This document shows, in pieces, positions 19,894 through 33,400 of a DNA stretch of 64,000 bases. Both the position numbers and the translations under genes were made by a program. Source of the DNA: Sialis fuliginosa (Eukaryota > Arthropoda > Insecta > Megaloptera > Sialidae); contig OY540812.1 in the NCBI GenBank assembly GCA_961205875.1, positions 34,047,098 to 34,111,097 on the forward strand, given 5' to 3'. The notes beneath the pieces were generated by a model. It searched no databases. It was not told the DNA's origin and saw only the letters and a program-made list of their open reading frames with translations. Numbering within the stretch: position 1 is the first letter of the stretch; each line of letters opens with the position of its first letter.

Positions 19894-20601
19894 ATGCCCG
19901 CTGCAGCTGTGACGCCCAAATTCACAGGCACGCACCCGAAGACAAGCGCCGTCTCCGGATCCAAAGCCGTTGCCGCTCAGACAAGAACTCTGACCGCTGA
20001 CGCCCGAAGAAGAACGCCGCCCGCTGAAGCCCGCCAAGAGACGTCCGTCGCCGCTGTGACACCCAAAATCACAGACGCGCACCGGAAGCCGAGCGCCGTC
20101 TCACGACCAGAGACCGCTGACGCTCCGAGAAGAACGCCGACCGCCGACGCCCGCCGAGAGACGTTCACCGCCACTGTGATGCCAACATTCACAGACGCGC
20201 ACCGGAAGCCGAGCGCCGTCTCACGACTAGACCCAGCTTCCACCGCGAAGCCCGCCGTCATCTTCATGACGCCCAACACAGCTTCCACCGAGAAGCCCGC
20301 CGTCATCTTCATGACGCCCAACACAGCTTCCACCGCGAAGCCCGCCGTCATCTTCATGACGCCCAACACAGCTTCCACCGAGAAGCCCGCCGTCATCTTC
20401 ATGACGCCCAACACAGCTTCCACCGCGAAGCCCGCCGTCATCTTCATGACGCCCAGCACAGCTTCCACCGAGAAGCCCGCCGTCATCTTCATGACGCCCA
20501 GCACAGCTTCCACCGCGAAGCCCGCCGTCATCCCAAATGACACCCAACCCAGCTTCCACGCCCACCATCACACGAATGACGTCTGCCCCATTGACATCTG
20601 A
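19894..20601 (+). CDS. Hypothetical repeat-rich open frame in right LTR
   Basis: The 235-codon counterpart of the frame at 17697, two residues shorter because of the 6-bp deletion and otherwise the same. No known domain. It has the same doubts about coding status, since the repeats have 3n periods and the reverse strand is also open. Confidence 0.3.
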   Translation: MPAAAVTPKFTGTHPKTSAVSGSKAVAAQTRTLTADARRRTPPAEARQETSVAAVTPKITDAHRKPSAVSRPETADAPRRTPTADARRETFTATVMPTFTDAHRKPSAVSRLDPASTAKPAVIFMTPNTASTEKPAVIFMTPNTASTAKPAVIFMTPNTASTEKPAVIFMTPNTASTAKPAVIFMTPSTASTEKPAVIFMTPSTASTAKPAVIPNDTQPSFHAHHHTNDVCPIDI

Positions 20602-20748
20602 AGGATCGCACCGGCCCAGCTGATCCCAACATCAGCCCAGCCGATTCCAACGACACTGGAATCCCCGTCGATCCCCGTCAAGACAGAAAAGACGCCCCCC
20701 CCTTCCATTGTTAAATAATTGTATAATCTGTATATCTATTAACGACGA

Positions 20749-20754
20749 AATAAA
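20749..20754 (+). promoter_or_regulatory. Poly(A) signal in right LTR
   Basis: AATAAA in the same context as the left LTR copy; it would terminate the element's transcript. Confidence 0.6.
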
Positions 20755-20821
20755 TATTCCTTCCTAAGCCAACATTGTTTTTATTTCCCGCTATAACACC
20801 AAACAACGCGGGGGTACAACA

Positions 20822-21940
20822 TATGTTTATGTTTATGTTTATGTTTATGTTTATGTTTATGTTTATGTTTATGTTTATGTTTATGTTTATGTTTATGTTT
20901 ATGTTTATGTTTATGTTTATGTTTATGTTTATGTTTATGTTTATGTTTAAGTTTATGTTTAAGTTTATGTTTATGTTTATGTTTATGTTTGTGTTTGTGT
21001 TTATGTTTATGTTTATGTTTATGTTTATGTTTATGTTTATGTTTATGTTTAAGTTTATGTTTAAGTTTATGTTTATGTTTATATTTAAGTTTATGTTTAA
21101 GTTTTTAAGTTTATGTTTATGTTTATGTTTATGTTTATGTTTATGTTTGTGTTTATGTTTATGTTTATGTTTATGTTTATGTTTATGTTTATGTTTATGT
21201 TTATGTTTATGTTTATGTTTAGGTTTAGGTTTATGTTTATGTTTATGTTTATGTTTTAATTTATGTTTAAGTTTATGATTATGTTTATGTTTAAGCTTAT
21301 GTTTAAAATTATATTTAAGTTCATGTTTATGTTTTTTTTTATGTTTTTGTTTATGTTTATGTTTATGTTTATGTTTATGTTTATGTTTGTGTTTATGTTT
21401 ATGTTTATGTTTATGTTTATGTTTATGTTTATGTTTATGTTTATGTTTATGTTTATGTTTATGTTTATGTTTATGTTTATGTTTATGTTTATGTTTATGT
21501 TTATGTTTATGTTTATGTTTATGTTTATGTTTATGTTTATGTTTATGTTTATGTTTATGTTTATGTTTATGTTTATGTTTATGTTTATGTTTATGTTTAT
21601 GTTTATGTTTATGTTTATGTTTATGTTTATGTTTATGTTTATGTTTATGTTTATGTTTATGTTTATGTTTATGTTTATGTTTATGTTTATGTTTATGTTT
21701 ATGTTTATGTTTATGTTTATGTTTATGTTTATGTTTATGTTTATGTTTATGTTTATGTTTATGTTTATGTTTATGTTTATGTTTATGTTTATGTTTATGT
21801 TTATGTTTATGTTTATGTTTATGTTTATGTTTATGTTTATGTTTATGTTTAAGTTTATGTTCAAGCTTATGTTTAGTTTATGTTTTAGTTTATGTTTAAG
21901 TTTATGTTTAAATTTATGTTCAAGTTTATGATTAAATTTA
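20822..21940 (+). repeat. TTTATG arm continuing right of element 2
   Basis: It starts with the TATG duplication and continues as a hexamer array with TTTAAG and TTTGTG variants (20946-21060), a TTTTTAAG break near 21095, TTTAGG doublets near 21222, and a link (about 21254-21350). A long TTTATG run of about 490 bp follows, then a tail with TTCAAGCTTATG and TTTTAG variants. The order matches 56325-57424. Confidence 0.92.
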
Positions 21941-21960
21941 TGTTTAAGTTAACTTAAACA
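21941..21960. repeat. Polarity-switch junction J4 (R type, perfect palindrome)
   Basis: TGTTTAAGTTAACTTAAACA is a perfect 20-bp palindrome, and the symmetry continues outward with one mismatch for about seven more bases per side. It marks the switch from TTTATG polarity into the R-type 12-mer domain. J11 (57425) is identical. Confidence 0.9.
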
Positions 21961-24900
21961 TAAAATTAAACATGAACTTAAACATAAATTAAAACATATA
22001 TTCAAACTTAAATTTAAACATAAATTTAAACATAAATTTGAACATAATTATAAACATAAATTTAAACATAAATTAAAACATAACTTAAACATAAATTTAA
22101 ACATAAATTTAAATATAGATTTAAACTTAAATTTAAACATAAATTAAAACATAAATTTAAACTTAAATTTAAACATAAATTTACACATAATTTGAACATA
22201 AATTTAAACATAAACTTAAACATAAATTTAAATATAAACTTAAACATAAATTCAAACATAAATTTAAACATAAATTTAAACATAAACTTAAATATAAATT
22301 TAAACATAAATTTAAACTTAAATTTAGACATAAATTTAAACATAAATTCAAACATAAATTTAAACATAAATTTAAACATAAACTTAAATATAAATTTAAA
22401 CATAAATTTAAACTTAAATTTAGACATAAATTTAAACATAAATTTAAACATAAATTTAAACATAAATTTGAACATAAATTTAAACATAAACTTATACATA
22501 AATTAAAACATAAACTTAAACATAAATTTAAACATAAATTTAAACATAAATTTAAACATAAATTTAAACATAAATTTAAACATAAATTTAAACATAAATT
22601 TAAACATAAATTTAAATTTAAATTTAAACATAAATTTAAACATAAATTTAAACATAAATTTAATCATAAATTAAAACATAAATTAAAACATAAATTTAAA
22701 CTAAAAATTTAAACATAAATTTAAACATAAATTTGAACATAAATTTAAACATAAACTTTAACATAAATTTAAATATAAACTTATACATTAATTCAAACAT
22801 AAATTTAAACATATATTTAAACATAAATTTAAACATAAATTTAAACATAAATTTGAACATAAATTTAAACATAAATTTAAATTTAAACATAAATTTAAAC
22901 ATAAATTTAAACATAAATTTAATCATAAATTAAAACATAAATTAAAACATAAATTTAAACTTAAATTTAAACATAAATTAAAACATAAACTTAAACATAC
23001 ATTTAAACATAAATTTAAACAAAAATTTGAACATAAATTTAAACATAAACTTAAACATAAATTAAAACATAAACTTAAACATAAATTTAAACATAAATTT
23101 AAACATAAATTTAAAAATAAATTTAAACATAAACTTAAACATAAATTAAAACATAAACTTAATCATAAATTTAAACATAAATTTAAACATAAATTTAAAC
23201 ATAAATTTAAACATAAATTTAAACTTAAATTTAAACATAAATTTAAACATAAATTTAAACATAAACTTAAACATAAATTTAAATATAAACTTAAACATGA
23301 ATTCAAACATAAATTTAAACATAAATTTAAACATAAATTTAAACATAAATTTAAACATAAATTTAAACCTTAAATTAAACATAAATTTAAACATAAATTA
23401 AAACATAAACTTAAACATAAATTTAAACATAATTTTAAACATAAATTTAAACATAAATTTGAACATAAATTTAAACATAAACTTAAACAAAATTAAAACA
23501 TAAACTTAAAGATAAATTTAAACATAAATTTAAACATAAATTTAAACCTAAATTTAAACATAAATTTAAACATAAATTAAAACATAAACTTAAACATAAA
23601 TTTAAACATAAATTTAAACAAAAATTTAAACATAAATTTGAACATAAATTTAAACATAAACTTAAACATAAATTAAAACATAAACTTGAACATAAATTTA
23701 AACATAAATTTAAACATAAATTAAAACATAAATATAAACATAAAATTAAACATAAATTTAAACCTTAATTTAAACATAAATTTAAACATAAATTTAAACA
23801 TAAATTTAAACATAAACTTAAACATAAATTTAAATATATAAACTTAAACATAAATTCAAACATAAACTTAAACATAAATTTAAACATAAATTTAAACATA
23901 AATTTAAACATAAATTTAAACCTTAATTTAAACATAATCTTAAACATAAATTTAAATATAAACTTAAACATAAATTTAAACATAAATTTATACATAAATT
24001 TAAACATAAATTTAAACGCAAATTTAAACATAAATTTAAACATAAAATTAAACATAAACTTAAACATAAATTTAAACATAAATTTAAACATAAATTTAAA
24101 CATAAATTTAAACATAAATTTAAATTTAAATTTAAACATAAATTTAAACATAAATTTAAACATAAATTTAAACATAAATTTAAACATAAATTTAAACTTA
24201 AATTTAAACATAAATTTAAACATAAATTTGAACATAAATTTAAACATAAACTTTAACATAAATTTAAATATAAACTTATACATTAATTCAAACATAAATT
24301 TAAACATATATTTAAACATAAATTTAAACATAAATTTAAACATAAATTTGAACATAAATTTAAACATAAATTTAAATTTAAATTTAAACATAAATTTAAA
24401 CATAAATTTAAACATAAATTTAATCATAAATTAAAACATAAATTAAAACATAAATTTAAACTTAAATTTAAACATAAATTAAAACATAAACTTAAACATA
24501 CATTTAAACATAAATTTAAACAAAAATTTGAACATAAATTTAAACATAAACTTAAACATAAATTAAAACATAAACTTAAACATAAATTTAAACATAAATT
24601 TAAACATAAATTTAAACATATATTTAAACATAAACTTAAACATAAATTAAAACATAAACTTAATCATAAATTTAAACATAAATTTAAACATAAATTTAAA
24701 CATAAATTTAAACATAAATTTAAAATTAAATTTAAACATAAATTTAAACATAAATTTAAACATAAACTTAAACATAAATTTAAATATAAACTTAAACATG
24801 AATTCAAACATAAATTTAAACATAAATTTAAACATAAATTTAAACATAAATTTAAACATAAATTTAAACCTTAATTTAAACATAAATTTAAACATAAATT

Positions 24901-27900
24901 AAAACATAAACTTAAACATAAATTTAAACATAATTTTAAACATAAATTTAAACATAAATTTGAACATAAATTTAAACATAAACTTAAACAAAATTAAAAC
25001 ATAAACTTAAAGATAAATTTAAACATAAATTTAAACATAAATTTAAACATAAATTGAAACCTAAATTTTAACATAAATTTAAACATAAATTAAAACATAA
25101 ACTTAAACATAAATTTAAACATAAATTTAAACAAAAATTTAAACATAAATTTGAACATAAATTTAAACATAAACTTAAACATAAATTAAAACATAAACTT
25201 AAACATAAATTTAAACATAAATTTAAACATAAATTTAAACCTTAATTTAAACAAAAATTTAAACATAAATTTGAACATAAATTTAAACATAAACTTAAAC
25301 ATAAATTAAAACATAAACTTAAACATAAATTTAAACATAAAATTAAACATAAATTTAAACCTTAATTTAAACATAAATTTAAACATAAATTTAAACATAA
25401 ATTTAAACATAAACTTAAACATAAATTTAAATATATAAACTTAAACATAAATTCAAACATAAATTTAAACATAAATTTAAACATAAATTTAAACATAAAT
25501 TTAAACATAAATTTAAACCTTAATTTAAACATAATCTTAAACATAAATTTAAATATAAACTTAAACATAAATTTAAACATAAATTTATACATAAATTTAA
25601 ACATAAATTTAAACGCAAATTTAAACATAAATTTAAACATAAAATTAAACATAAACTTAAACATAAATTTAAACATAAATTTAAACATAAATTTAAACAT
25701 AAATTTAAACATAAATTTAAATTTAAATTTAAACATAAATTTAAACATAAATTTAAACATAAATTTAAACATAAATTTAAACATAAATTTAAACTTAAAT
25801 TTAAACATAAATTTAAACATAAATTTGAACATAAATTTAAACATAAACTTTAACATAAATTTAAATATAAACTTATACATTAATTCAAACATAAATTTAA
25901 ACATATATTTAAACATAAATTTAAACATAAATTTAAACATAAATTTGAACATAAATTTAAACATAAATTTAAATTTAAATTTAAACATAAATTTAAACAT
26001 AAATTTAAACATAAATTTAATCATAAATTAAAACATAAATTAAAACATAAATTTAAACTTAAATTTAAACATAAATTAAAACATAAACTTAAACATACAT
26101 TTAAACATAAATTTAAACAAAAATTTGAACATAAATTTAAACATAAACTTAAACATAAATTAAAACATAAACTTAAACATAAATTTAAACATAAATTTAA
26201 ACATAAATTTAAACATATATTTAAACATAAACTTAAACATAAATTAAAACATAAACTTAATCATAAATTTAAACATAAATTTAAACATAAATTTAAACAT
26301 AAATTTAAACATAAATTTAAAATTAAATTTAAACATAAATTTAAACATAAATTTAAACATAAACTTAAACATAAATTTAAATATAAACTTAAACATGAAT
26401 TCAAACATAAATTTAAACATAAATTTAAACATAAATTTAAACATAAATTTAAACATAAATTTAAACCTTAATTTAAACATAAACTTAAACATAAATTAAA
26501 ACATAAACTTAAACATAAATTTAAACATAATTTTAAACATAAATTTAAACATAAATTTGAACATAAATTTAAACATAAACTTAAACAAAATTAAAACATA
26601 AACTTAAAGATAAATTTAAACATAAATTTAAACATAAATTTAAACATAAATTTAAACCTAAATTTAAACATAAATTTAAACATAAATTAAAACATAAACT
26701 TAAACATAAATTTAAACATAAATTTAAACAAAAATTCAAACATAAATTTGAACATAAATTTAAACATAAACTTAAACATAAATTAAAACATAAACTTAAA
26801 CATAAATTTAAACATAAATTTAAACATAAATTTAAAAATAAATTTAAACATAAACTTAAACATAAATTAAAACATAAACTTAATCATAAATTTAAACATA
26901 AATTTAAACATAAATTTAAACATAAATTTAAACTTAAATTTAAACATAAATTTAAACATAAATTTAAACATAAATTTAAACATAAATTTAAACATAAATT
27001 TAAAATTAAATTTAAACATAAATTTAAACATAAATTTAAACATAAACTTAAACATAAATTTAAATATAAACTTAAACATGAATTCAAACATAAATTTAAA
27101 CATAAATTTAAACATAAATTTAAACATAAATTTAAACATAAATTTAAACCTTAAATTAAACATAAATTTAAACATAAATTAAAACATAAACTTAAACATA
27201 AATTTAAACATAATTTTAAACATAAATTTAAACATAAATTTGAACATAAATTTAAACATAAACTTAAACAAAATTAAAACATAAACTTAAAGATAAATTT
27301 AAACATAAATTTAAACATAAATTTAAACATAAATTTAAACCTAAATTTAAACATAAATTTAAACATAAATTAAAACATAAACTTAAACATAAATTTAAAC
27401 ATAAATTTAAACAAAAATTTAAACATAAATTTGAACATAAATTTAAACATAAACTTAAACATAAATTAAAACATAAACTTGAACATAAATTTAAACATAA
27501 ATTAAAACATAAATTAAAACATAAATATAAACATAAAATTAAACATAAATTTAAACCTTAATTTAAACATAAATTTAAACATAAATTTAAACATAAATTT
27601 AAACATAAACTTAAACATAAATTTAAATATATAAACTTAAACATAAATTCAAACATAAATTTAAACATAAATTTAAACATAAATTTAAACATAAATTTAA
27701 ACATAAATTTAAACCTTAATTTAAACATAATCTTAAACATAAATTTAAATATAAACTTAAACATAAACTTAAACATAAATTTATACATAAATTTAAACAT
27801 AAATTTAAACGCAAATTTAAACATAAATTTAAACATAAAATTAAACATAAACTTAAACATAAATTTAAACATAAATTTAAACATAAATTTAAACATAAAT

Positions 27901-29392
27901 TTAAACATAAATTTAAATTTAAATTTAAAAATAAATTTAAACATAAATTTAAACATAAATTTAAACATAAATTTAAACATAAATTTAAACTTAAATTTAA
28001 ACATAAATTTAAACATAAATTTGAACATAAATTTAAACATAAACTTTAACATAAATTTAAATATAAACTTATACATTAATTCAAACATAAATTTAAACAT
28101 ATATTTAAACATAAATTTAAACATAAATTTAAACATAAATTTGAACATAAATTTAAACATAAATTTAAATTTAAATTTAAACATAAATTTAAACATAAAT
28201 TTAAACATAAATTTAATCATAAATTAAAACATAAATTAAAACATAAATTTAAACTTAAATTTAAACATAAATTAAAACATAAACTTAAACATACATTTAA
28301 ACATAAATTTAAACAAAAATTTGAACATAAATTTAAACATAAACTTAAACATAAATTAAAACATAAACTTAAACATAAATTTTAACATAAATTTAAACAT
28401 AAATTTAAACATAAATTTAAACATAAACTTAAATATAAATTAAAACATAAACTTAATCATAAATTTAAACATAAATTTAAACTTAAATTTAAACATAAAA
28501 TTAAACATAAATTTAAACATAAACTTAAACATAAATTTAAATATAAACTTAAACATGAATTCAAACATAAATTTAAACATAAATTTAAACATAAATTTAA
28601 ACATAAATTTAAACATAAATTTAAACCTTAATTTAAACATAAATTTAAACATAAATTAAAACATTAACTTAAACATAAATTTAAACATAATTTTAAACAT
28701 AAATTTAAACATAAATTTGAACATAAATTTAAACATAAACTTAAACAAAATTAAAACATAAACTTAAAGATAAATTTAAACATATATTTAAACATAAATT
28801 TAAACATAAATTTAAACATAAATTTAAACATAAATTTAAACATAAATTAAAACATAAACTTAAACATAAATTTAAACATAAATTTAAACAAAAATTTAAA
28901 CATAAATTTGAACATAAATTTAAACATAAACTTAAACATAAATTAAAACATAAACTTGAACATAAATTTAAACATAAATTTAAACATAAATTAAAACATA
29001 AATATAAACATAAAATTAAACATAAATTTAAACATAAATTTAAACATAAATTTAAACATAAACTTAAACATAAATTTAAATATATAAACTTAAACATAAA
29101 TTCAAACATAAATTTAAACATAAATTTAAACATAAATTTAAACATAAATTTAAACATAAATTTATACCTTAATTTAAACATAATCTTAAACATAAATTTA
29201 AATATAAACTTAAACATAAATTTAAACATAAATTTATACATAAATTTAAACATAAATTTAAACGCAAATTTAAACATAAATTTAAACATAAAATTAAACA
29301 TAAACTTAAACATAAATTTAAACATAAATTTAAACTTAAATTTTAACTTAAATTTTAACATAAACTTAAACATAAATTAAAACATAAACTTA
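21961..29392 (-). repeat. R-type 12-mer satellite block 1
   Basis: A 7.4-kb array dominated by AAATTTAAACAT, with interspersed AAACTTAAACAT, AAATTAAAACAT, AAATTTGAACAT, AAATATAAACTT and AAACCTTAATTT variants that define longer periods. A segment of about 1597 bp is tandemly repeated (23765 and 25362 are equivalent positions; 24647 and 26244 also), and related blocks recur 2196 bp further on. GC content is close to one base in twelve. Confidence 0.95.
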
Positions 29393-29769
29393 AACATAAA
29401 CATAAACATAAACATAAATTAAAACATAAACATAAACATAAACATAAACATAAACATAAACATAAACATAAACATAAACATAAACATAAACATAAACATA
29501 AACATAAACATAAACATAATCATAAACATAAACATAAACATAAACATAAACATAAACATAAACATAAACATAAACATAAACATAAACATAAACATAAACA
29601 TAAACATAAACATAAACATAAACATAAACATAAACATAAACATAAACATAAACATAAACATAAACATAAACATAAACATAAACATAAACATAAACATAAA
29701 CATAAACATAAACATAAACATAAACATAAACATAAACATAAACATAAACATAAACATAAACATAAACAT
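29393..29769 (-). repeat. CATAAA hexamer arm left of spacer B1
   Basis: About 370 bp of (CATAAA)n with one AAATTAAAACAT unit near 29417 and one CATAATCAT variant near 29518. Both markers recur in the equivalent arms of B2, B3 and B4. Confidence 0.93.
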
Positions 29770-30087
29770 CAATCTTTCGAAAAAGACTAGACAGATTTAG
29801 AATAAATCTAATTGAGTCGAAATGCATCATATCACTCAAATAACATTAAATTAAGTCAAATCTAGACATTTTGACTCTAAATTTCCGATTAGCGCTGAAA
29901 CTTTTCGAATTGATTTAAAAAAAATGGTTCCAATAGACTGTTTGAAACGAATCAAGGTAATTATTAACGAATAAATACAAAATACACCGAATTAATACAT
30001 ATCGAGTCGATTTGTATCTAATCTGTCTTGAGGAAGATTTAATATAATTTTTTTACTATGCAAAATCGAATTGAGACGAAATGTGTT
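29770..30087 (-). repeat. Spacer B1, 318-bp complex-sequence module
   Basis: A related form of the A spacer in the opposite orientation, with about 52 extra bases at its left end (CAATCTTTCGAAAAAGACTA onward). These include a 17-bp dyad AGATTTA-GAA-TAAATCT. Shared parts differ from class A by scattered substitutions. CpG-containing, no recognised gene. Copies lie at 35458, 40600, 44826 and 47913. Confidence 0.9.
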
Positions 30088-30474
30088 GTTTATGTTTATG
30101 TTTATGTTTATGTTTATGTTTATGTTTATGTTTATGTTTATGTTTATGTTTATGTTTATGTTTATGTTTATGTTTATGTTTATGTTTATGTTTATGTTTA
30201 TGTTTATGTTTATGTTTATGTTTATGTTTATGTTTATGTTTATGTTTATGTTTATGTTTATGTTTATGTTTATGTTTATGTTTATGTTTATGTTTATGTT
30301 TATGTATATGTTTATGTTTATGTTTATGTTTATGTTTATGTTTATGTTTAAGTTTATGTTTATGTTTATGTTTATGTTTATGTTTATGTTTAAGTTTATG
30401 TTTAAGCTTATGTTTAGTTTATGTTTTAGTTTATGTTTAAATTTATGTTCAAGTTTATGATTAAATTTATGTTT
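30088..30474 (+). repeat. TTTATG arm right of B1
   Basis: About 300 bp of hexamer with one TATATG variant near 30305, then TTTAAG variants and a tail with TTTAGTTTATGTTTTAG. It lacks the 95-bp link found in L-domain arms. Confidence 0.92.
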
Positions 30475-30484
30475 AAGTTAACTT
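30475..30484. repeat. Polarity-switch junction J5 (R type)
   Basis: AAGTTAACTT palindrome core; beyond it the right side reads ATACAT, so the outer symmetry is weaker than at J4. Confidence 0.85.
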
Positions 30485-33400
30485 ATACATAAAATTAAAC
30501 ATAAACATAAACATAAATTAAAACATATATTTAAACTTAAATTTGAACATAAATTTAAACATAAACTTAAACATAAATTTAAACATAAATTTAAACATAA
30601 ATTTAAACATAAATTTAAAATTAAATTTAAACATAAATTTAAACATAAATTTAAACATAAACTTAAACATAAATTTAAATATAAACTTAAACATGAATTC
30701 AAACATAAATTTAAACATAAATTTAAACATAAATTTAAACATAAATTTAAACATAAATTTAAACCTTAATTTAAACATAAATTTAAACATAAATTAAAAC
30801 ATAAACTTAAACATAAATTTAAACATAATTTTAAACATAAATTTAAACATAAATTTGAACATAAATTTAAACATAAACTTAAACAAAATTAAAACATAAA
30901 CTTAAAGATAAATTTAAACATAAATTTAAACATAAATTTAAACATAAATTTGAACCTAAATTTAAACATAAATTTAAACATAAATTAAAACATAAACTTA
31001 AACATAAATTTAAACATAAATTTAAACAAAAATTCAAACATAAATTTGAACATAAATTTAAACATAAACTTAAACATAAATTAAAACATAAACTTAAACA
31101 TAAATTTAAACATAAATTTAAACATAAATTTAAAAATAAATTTAAACATAAACTTAAACATAAATTAAAACATAAACTTAATCATAAATTTAAACATAAA
31201 TTTAAACATAAATTTAAACATAAATTTAAACTTAAATTTAAACATAAATTTAAACATAAATTTAAACATAAATTTAAACATAAATTTAAACATAAATTTA
31301 AAATTAAATTTAAACATAAATTTAAACATAAACTTAAACATAAATTTAAATATAAACTTAAACATGAATTCAAACATAAATTTAAACATAAATTTAAACA
31401 TAAATTTAAACATAAATTTAAACATAAATTTAAACCTTAAATTAAACATAAATTTAAACATAAATTAAAACATAAACTTAAACATAAATTTAAACATAAT
31501 TTTAAACATAAATTTAAACATAAATTTGAACATAAATTTAAACATAAACTTAAACAAAATTAAAACATAAACTTAAAGATAAATTTAAACATAAATTTAA
31601 ACATAAATTTAAACATAAATTTAAACCTAAATTTAAACATAAATTTAAACATAAATTAAAACATAAACTTAAACATAAATTTAAACATAAATTTAAACAA
31701 AAATTTAAACATAAATTTGAACATAAATTTAAACATAAACTTAAACATAAATTAAAACATAAACTTGAACATAAATTTAAACATAAATTAAAACATAAAT
31801 TAAAACATAAATATAAACATAAAATTAAACATAAATTTAAACCTTAATTTAAACATAAATTTAAACATAAATTTAAACATAAATTTAAACATAAACTTAA
31901 ACATAAATTTAAACATAAATTTAAACATAAATTTAAACATATATTTAAACATAAACTTAAACATAAATTAAAACATAAACTTAATCATAAATTTAAACAT
32001 AAATTTAAACATAAATTTAAACATAAATTTAAACATAAATTTAAAATTAAATTTAAACATAAATTTAAACATAAATTTAAACATAAACTTAAACATAAAT
32101 TTAAATATAAACTTAAACATGAATTCAAACATAAATTTAAACATAAATTTAAACATAAATTTAAACATAAATTTAAACATAAATTTAAACCTTAATTTAA
32201 ACATAAACTTAAACATAAATTAAAACATAAACTTAAACATAAATTTAAACATAATTTTAAACATAAATTTAAACATAAATTTGAACATAAATTTAAACAT
32301 AAACTTAAACAAAATTAAAACATAAACTTAAAGATAAATTTAAACATAAATTTAAACATAAATTTAAACATAAATTTGAACCTAAATTTAAACATAAATT
32401 TAAACATAAATTAAAACATAAACTTAAACATAAATTTAAACATAAATTTAAACAAAAATTCAAACATAAATTTGAACATAAATTTAAACATAAACTTAAA
32501 CATAAATTAAAACATAAACTTAAACATAAATTTAAACATAAATTTAAACATAAATTTAAAAATAAATTTAAACATAAACTTAAACATAAATTAAAACATA
32601 AACTTAATCATAAATTTAAACATAAATTTAAACATAAATTTAAACATAAATTTAAACTTAAATTTAAACATAAATTTAAACATAAATTTAAACATAAATT
32701 TAAACATAAATTTAAACATAAATTTAAAATTAAATTTAAACATAAATTTAAACATAAATTTAAACATAAACTTAAACATAAATTTAAATATAAACTTAAA
32801 CATGAATTCAAACATAAATTTAAACATAAATTTAAACATAAATTTAAACATAAATTTAAACATAAATTTAAACCTTAAATTAAACATAAATTTAAACATA
32901 AATTAAAACATAAACTTAAACATAAATTTAAACATAATTTTAAACATAAATTTAAACATAAATTTGAACATAAATTTAAACATAAACTTAAACAAAATTA
33001 AAACATAAACTTAAAGATAAATTTAAACATAAATTTAAACATAAATTTAAACATAAATTTAAACCTAAATTTAAACATAAATTTAAACATAAATTAAAAC
33101 ATAAACTTAAACATAAATTTAAACATAAATTTAAACAAAAATTTAAACATAAATTTGAACATAAATTTAAACATAAACTTAAACATAAATTAAAACATAA
33201 ACTTGAACATAAATTTAAACATAAATTAAAACATAAATTAAAACATAAATATAAACATAAAATTAAACATAAATTTAAACCTTAATTTAAACATAAATTT
33301 AAACATAAATTTAAACATAAATTTAAACATAAACTTAAACATAAATTTAAATATATAAACTTAAACATAAATTCAAACATAAATTTAAACATAAATTTAA

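Larger units (their letters stand above)
17108..20821 (+). mobile_element. Internally deleted LTR retrotransposon (element 2)
   Basis: A complete terminal structure of 3714 bp: two direct LTRs (1523 and 1517 bp) with TG...CA ends, a primer site just inside the left LTR, a purine tract just inside the right LTR, and a 4-bp target duplication. The interior is only 674 bp and keeps broken integrase remnants, so the copy is non-autonomous and must have used proteins from elsewhere. High GC content and strong internal tandem repetition set it apart from the satellite. The LTRs look identical except for a 6-bp deletion, which implies a recent insertion. The remnant H2C2-type integrase and primer type suggest a Gypsy-related origin. 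Confidence 0.93.
19305..20821 (+). repeat. Right LTR of element 2
   Basis: 1517 bp. By eye it matches the left LTR base for base except for a 6-bp deletion near 20558, where TTCCACGCCCACC replaces TTCCACCGAGAAGCCCACC. The poly-C run (13), minisatellites, promoter and poly(A) signal are all retained. Confidence 0.92.
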
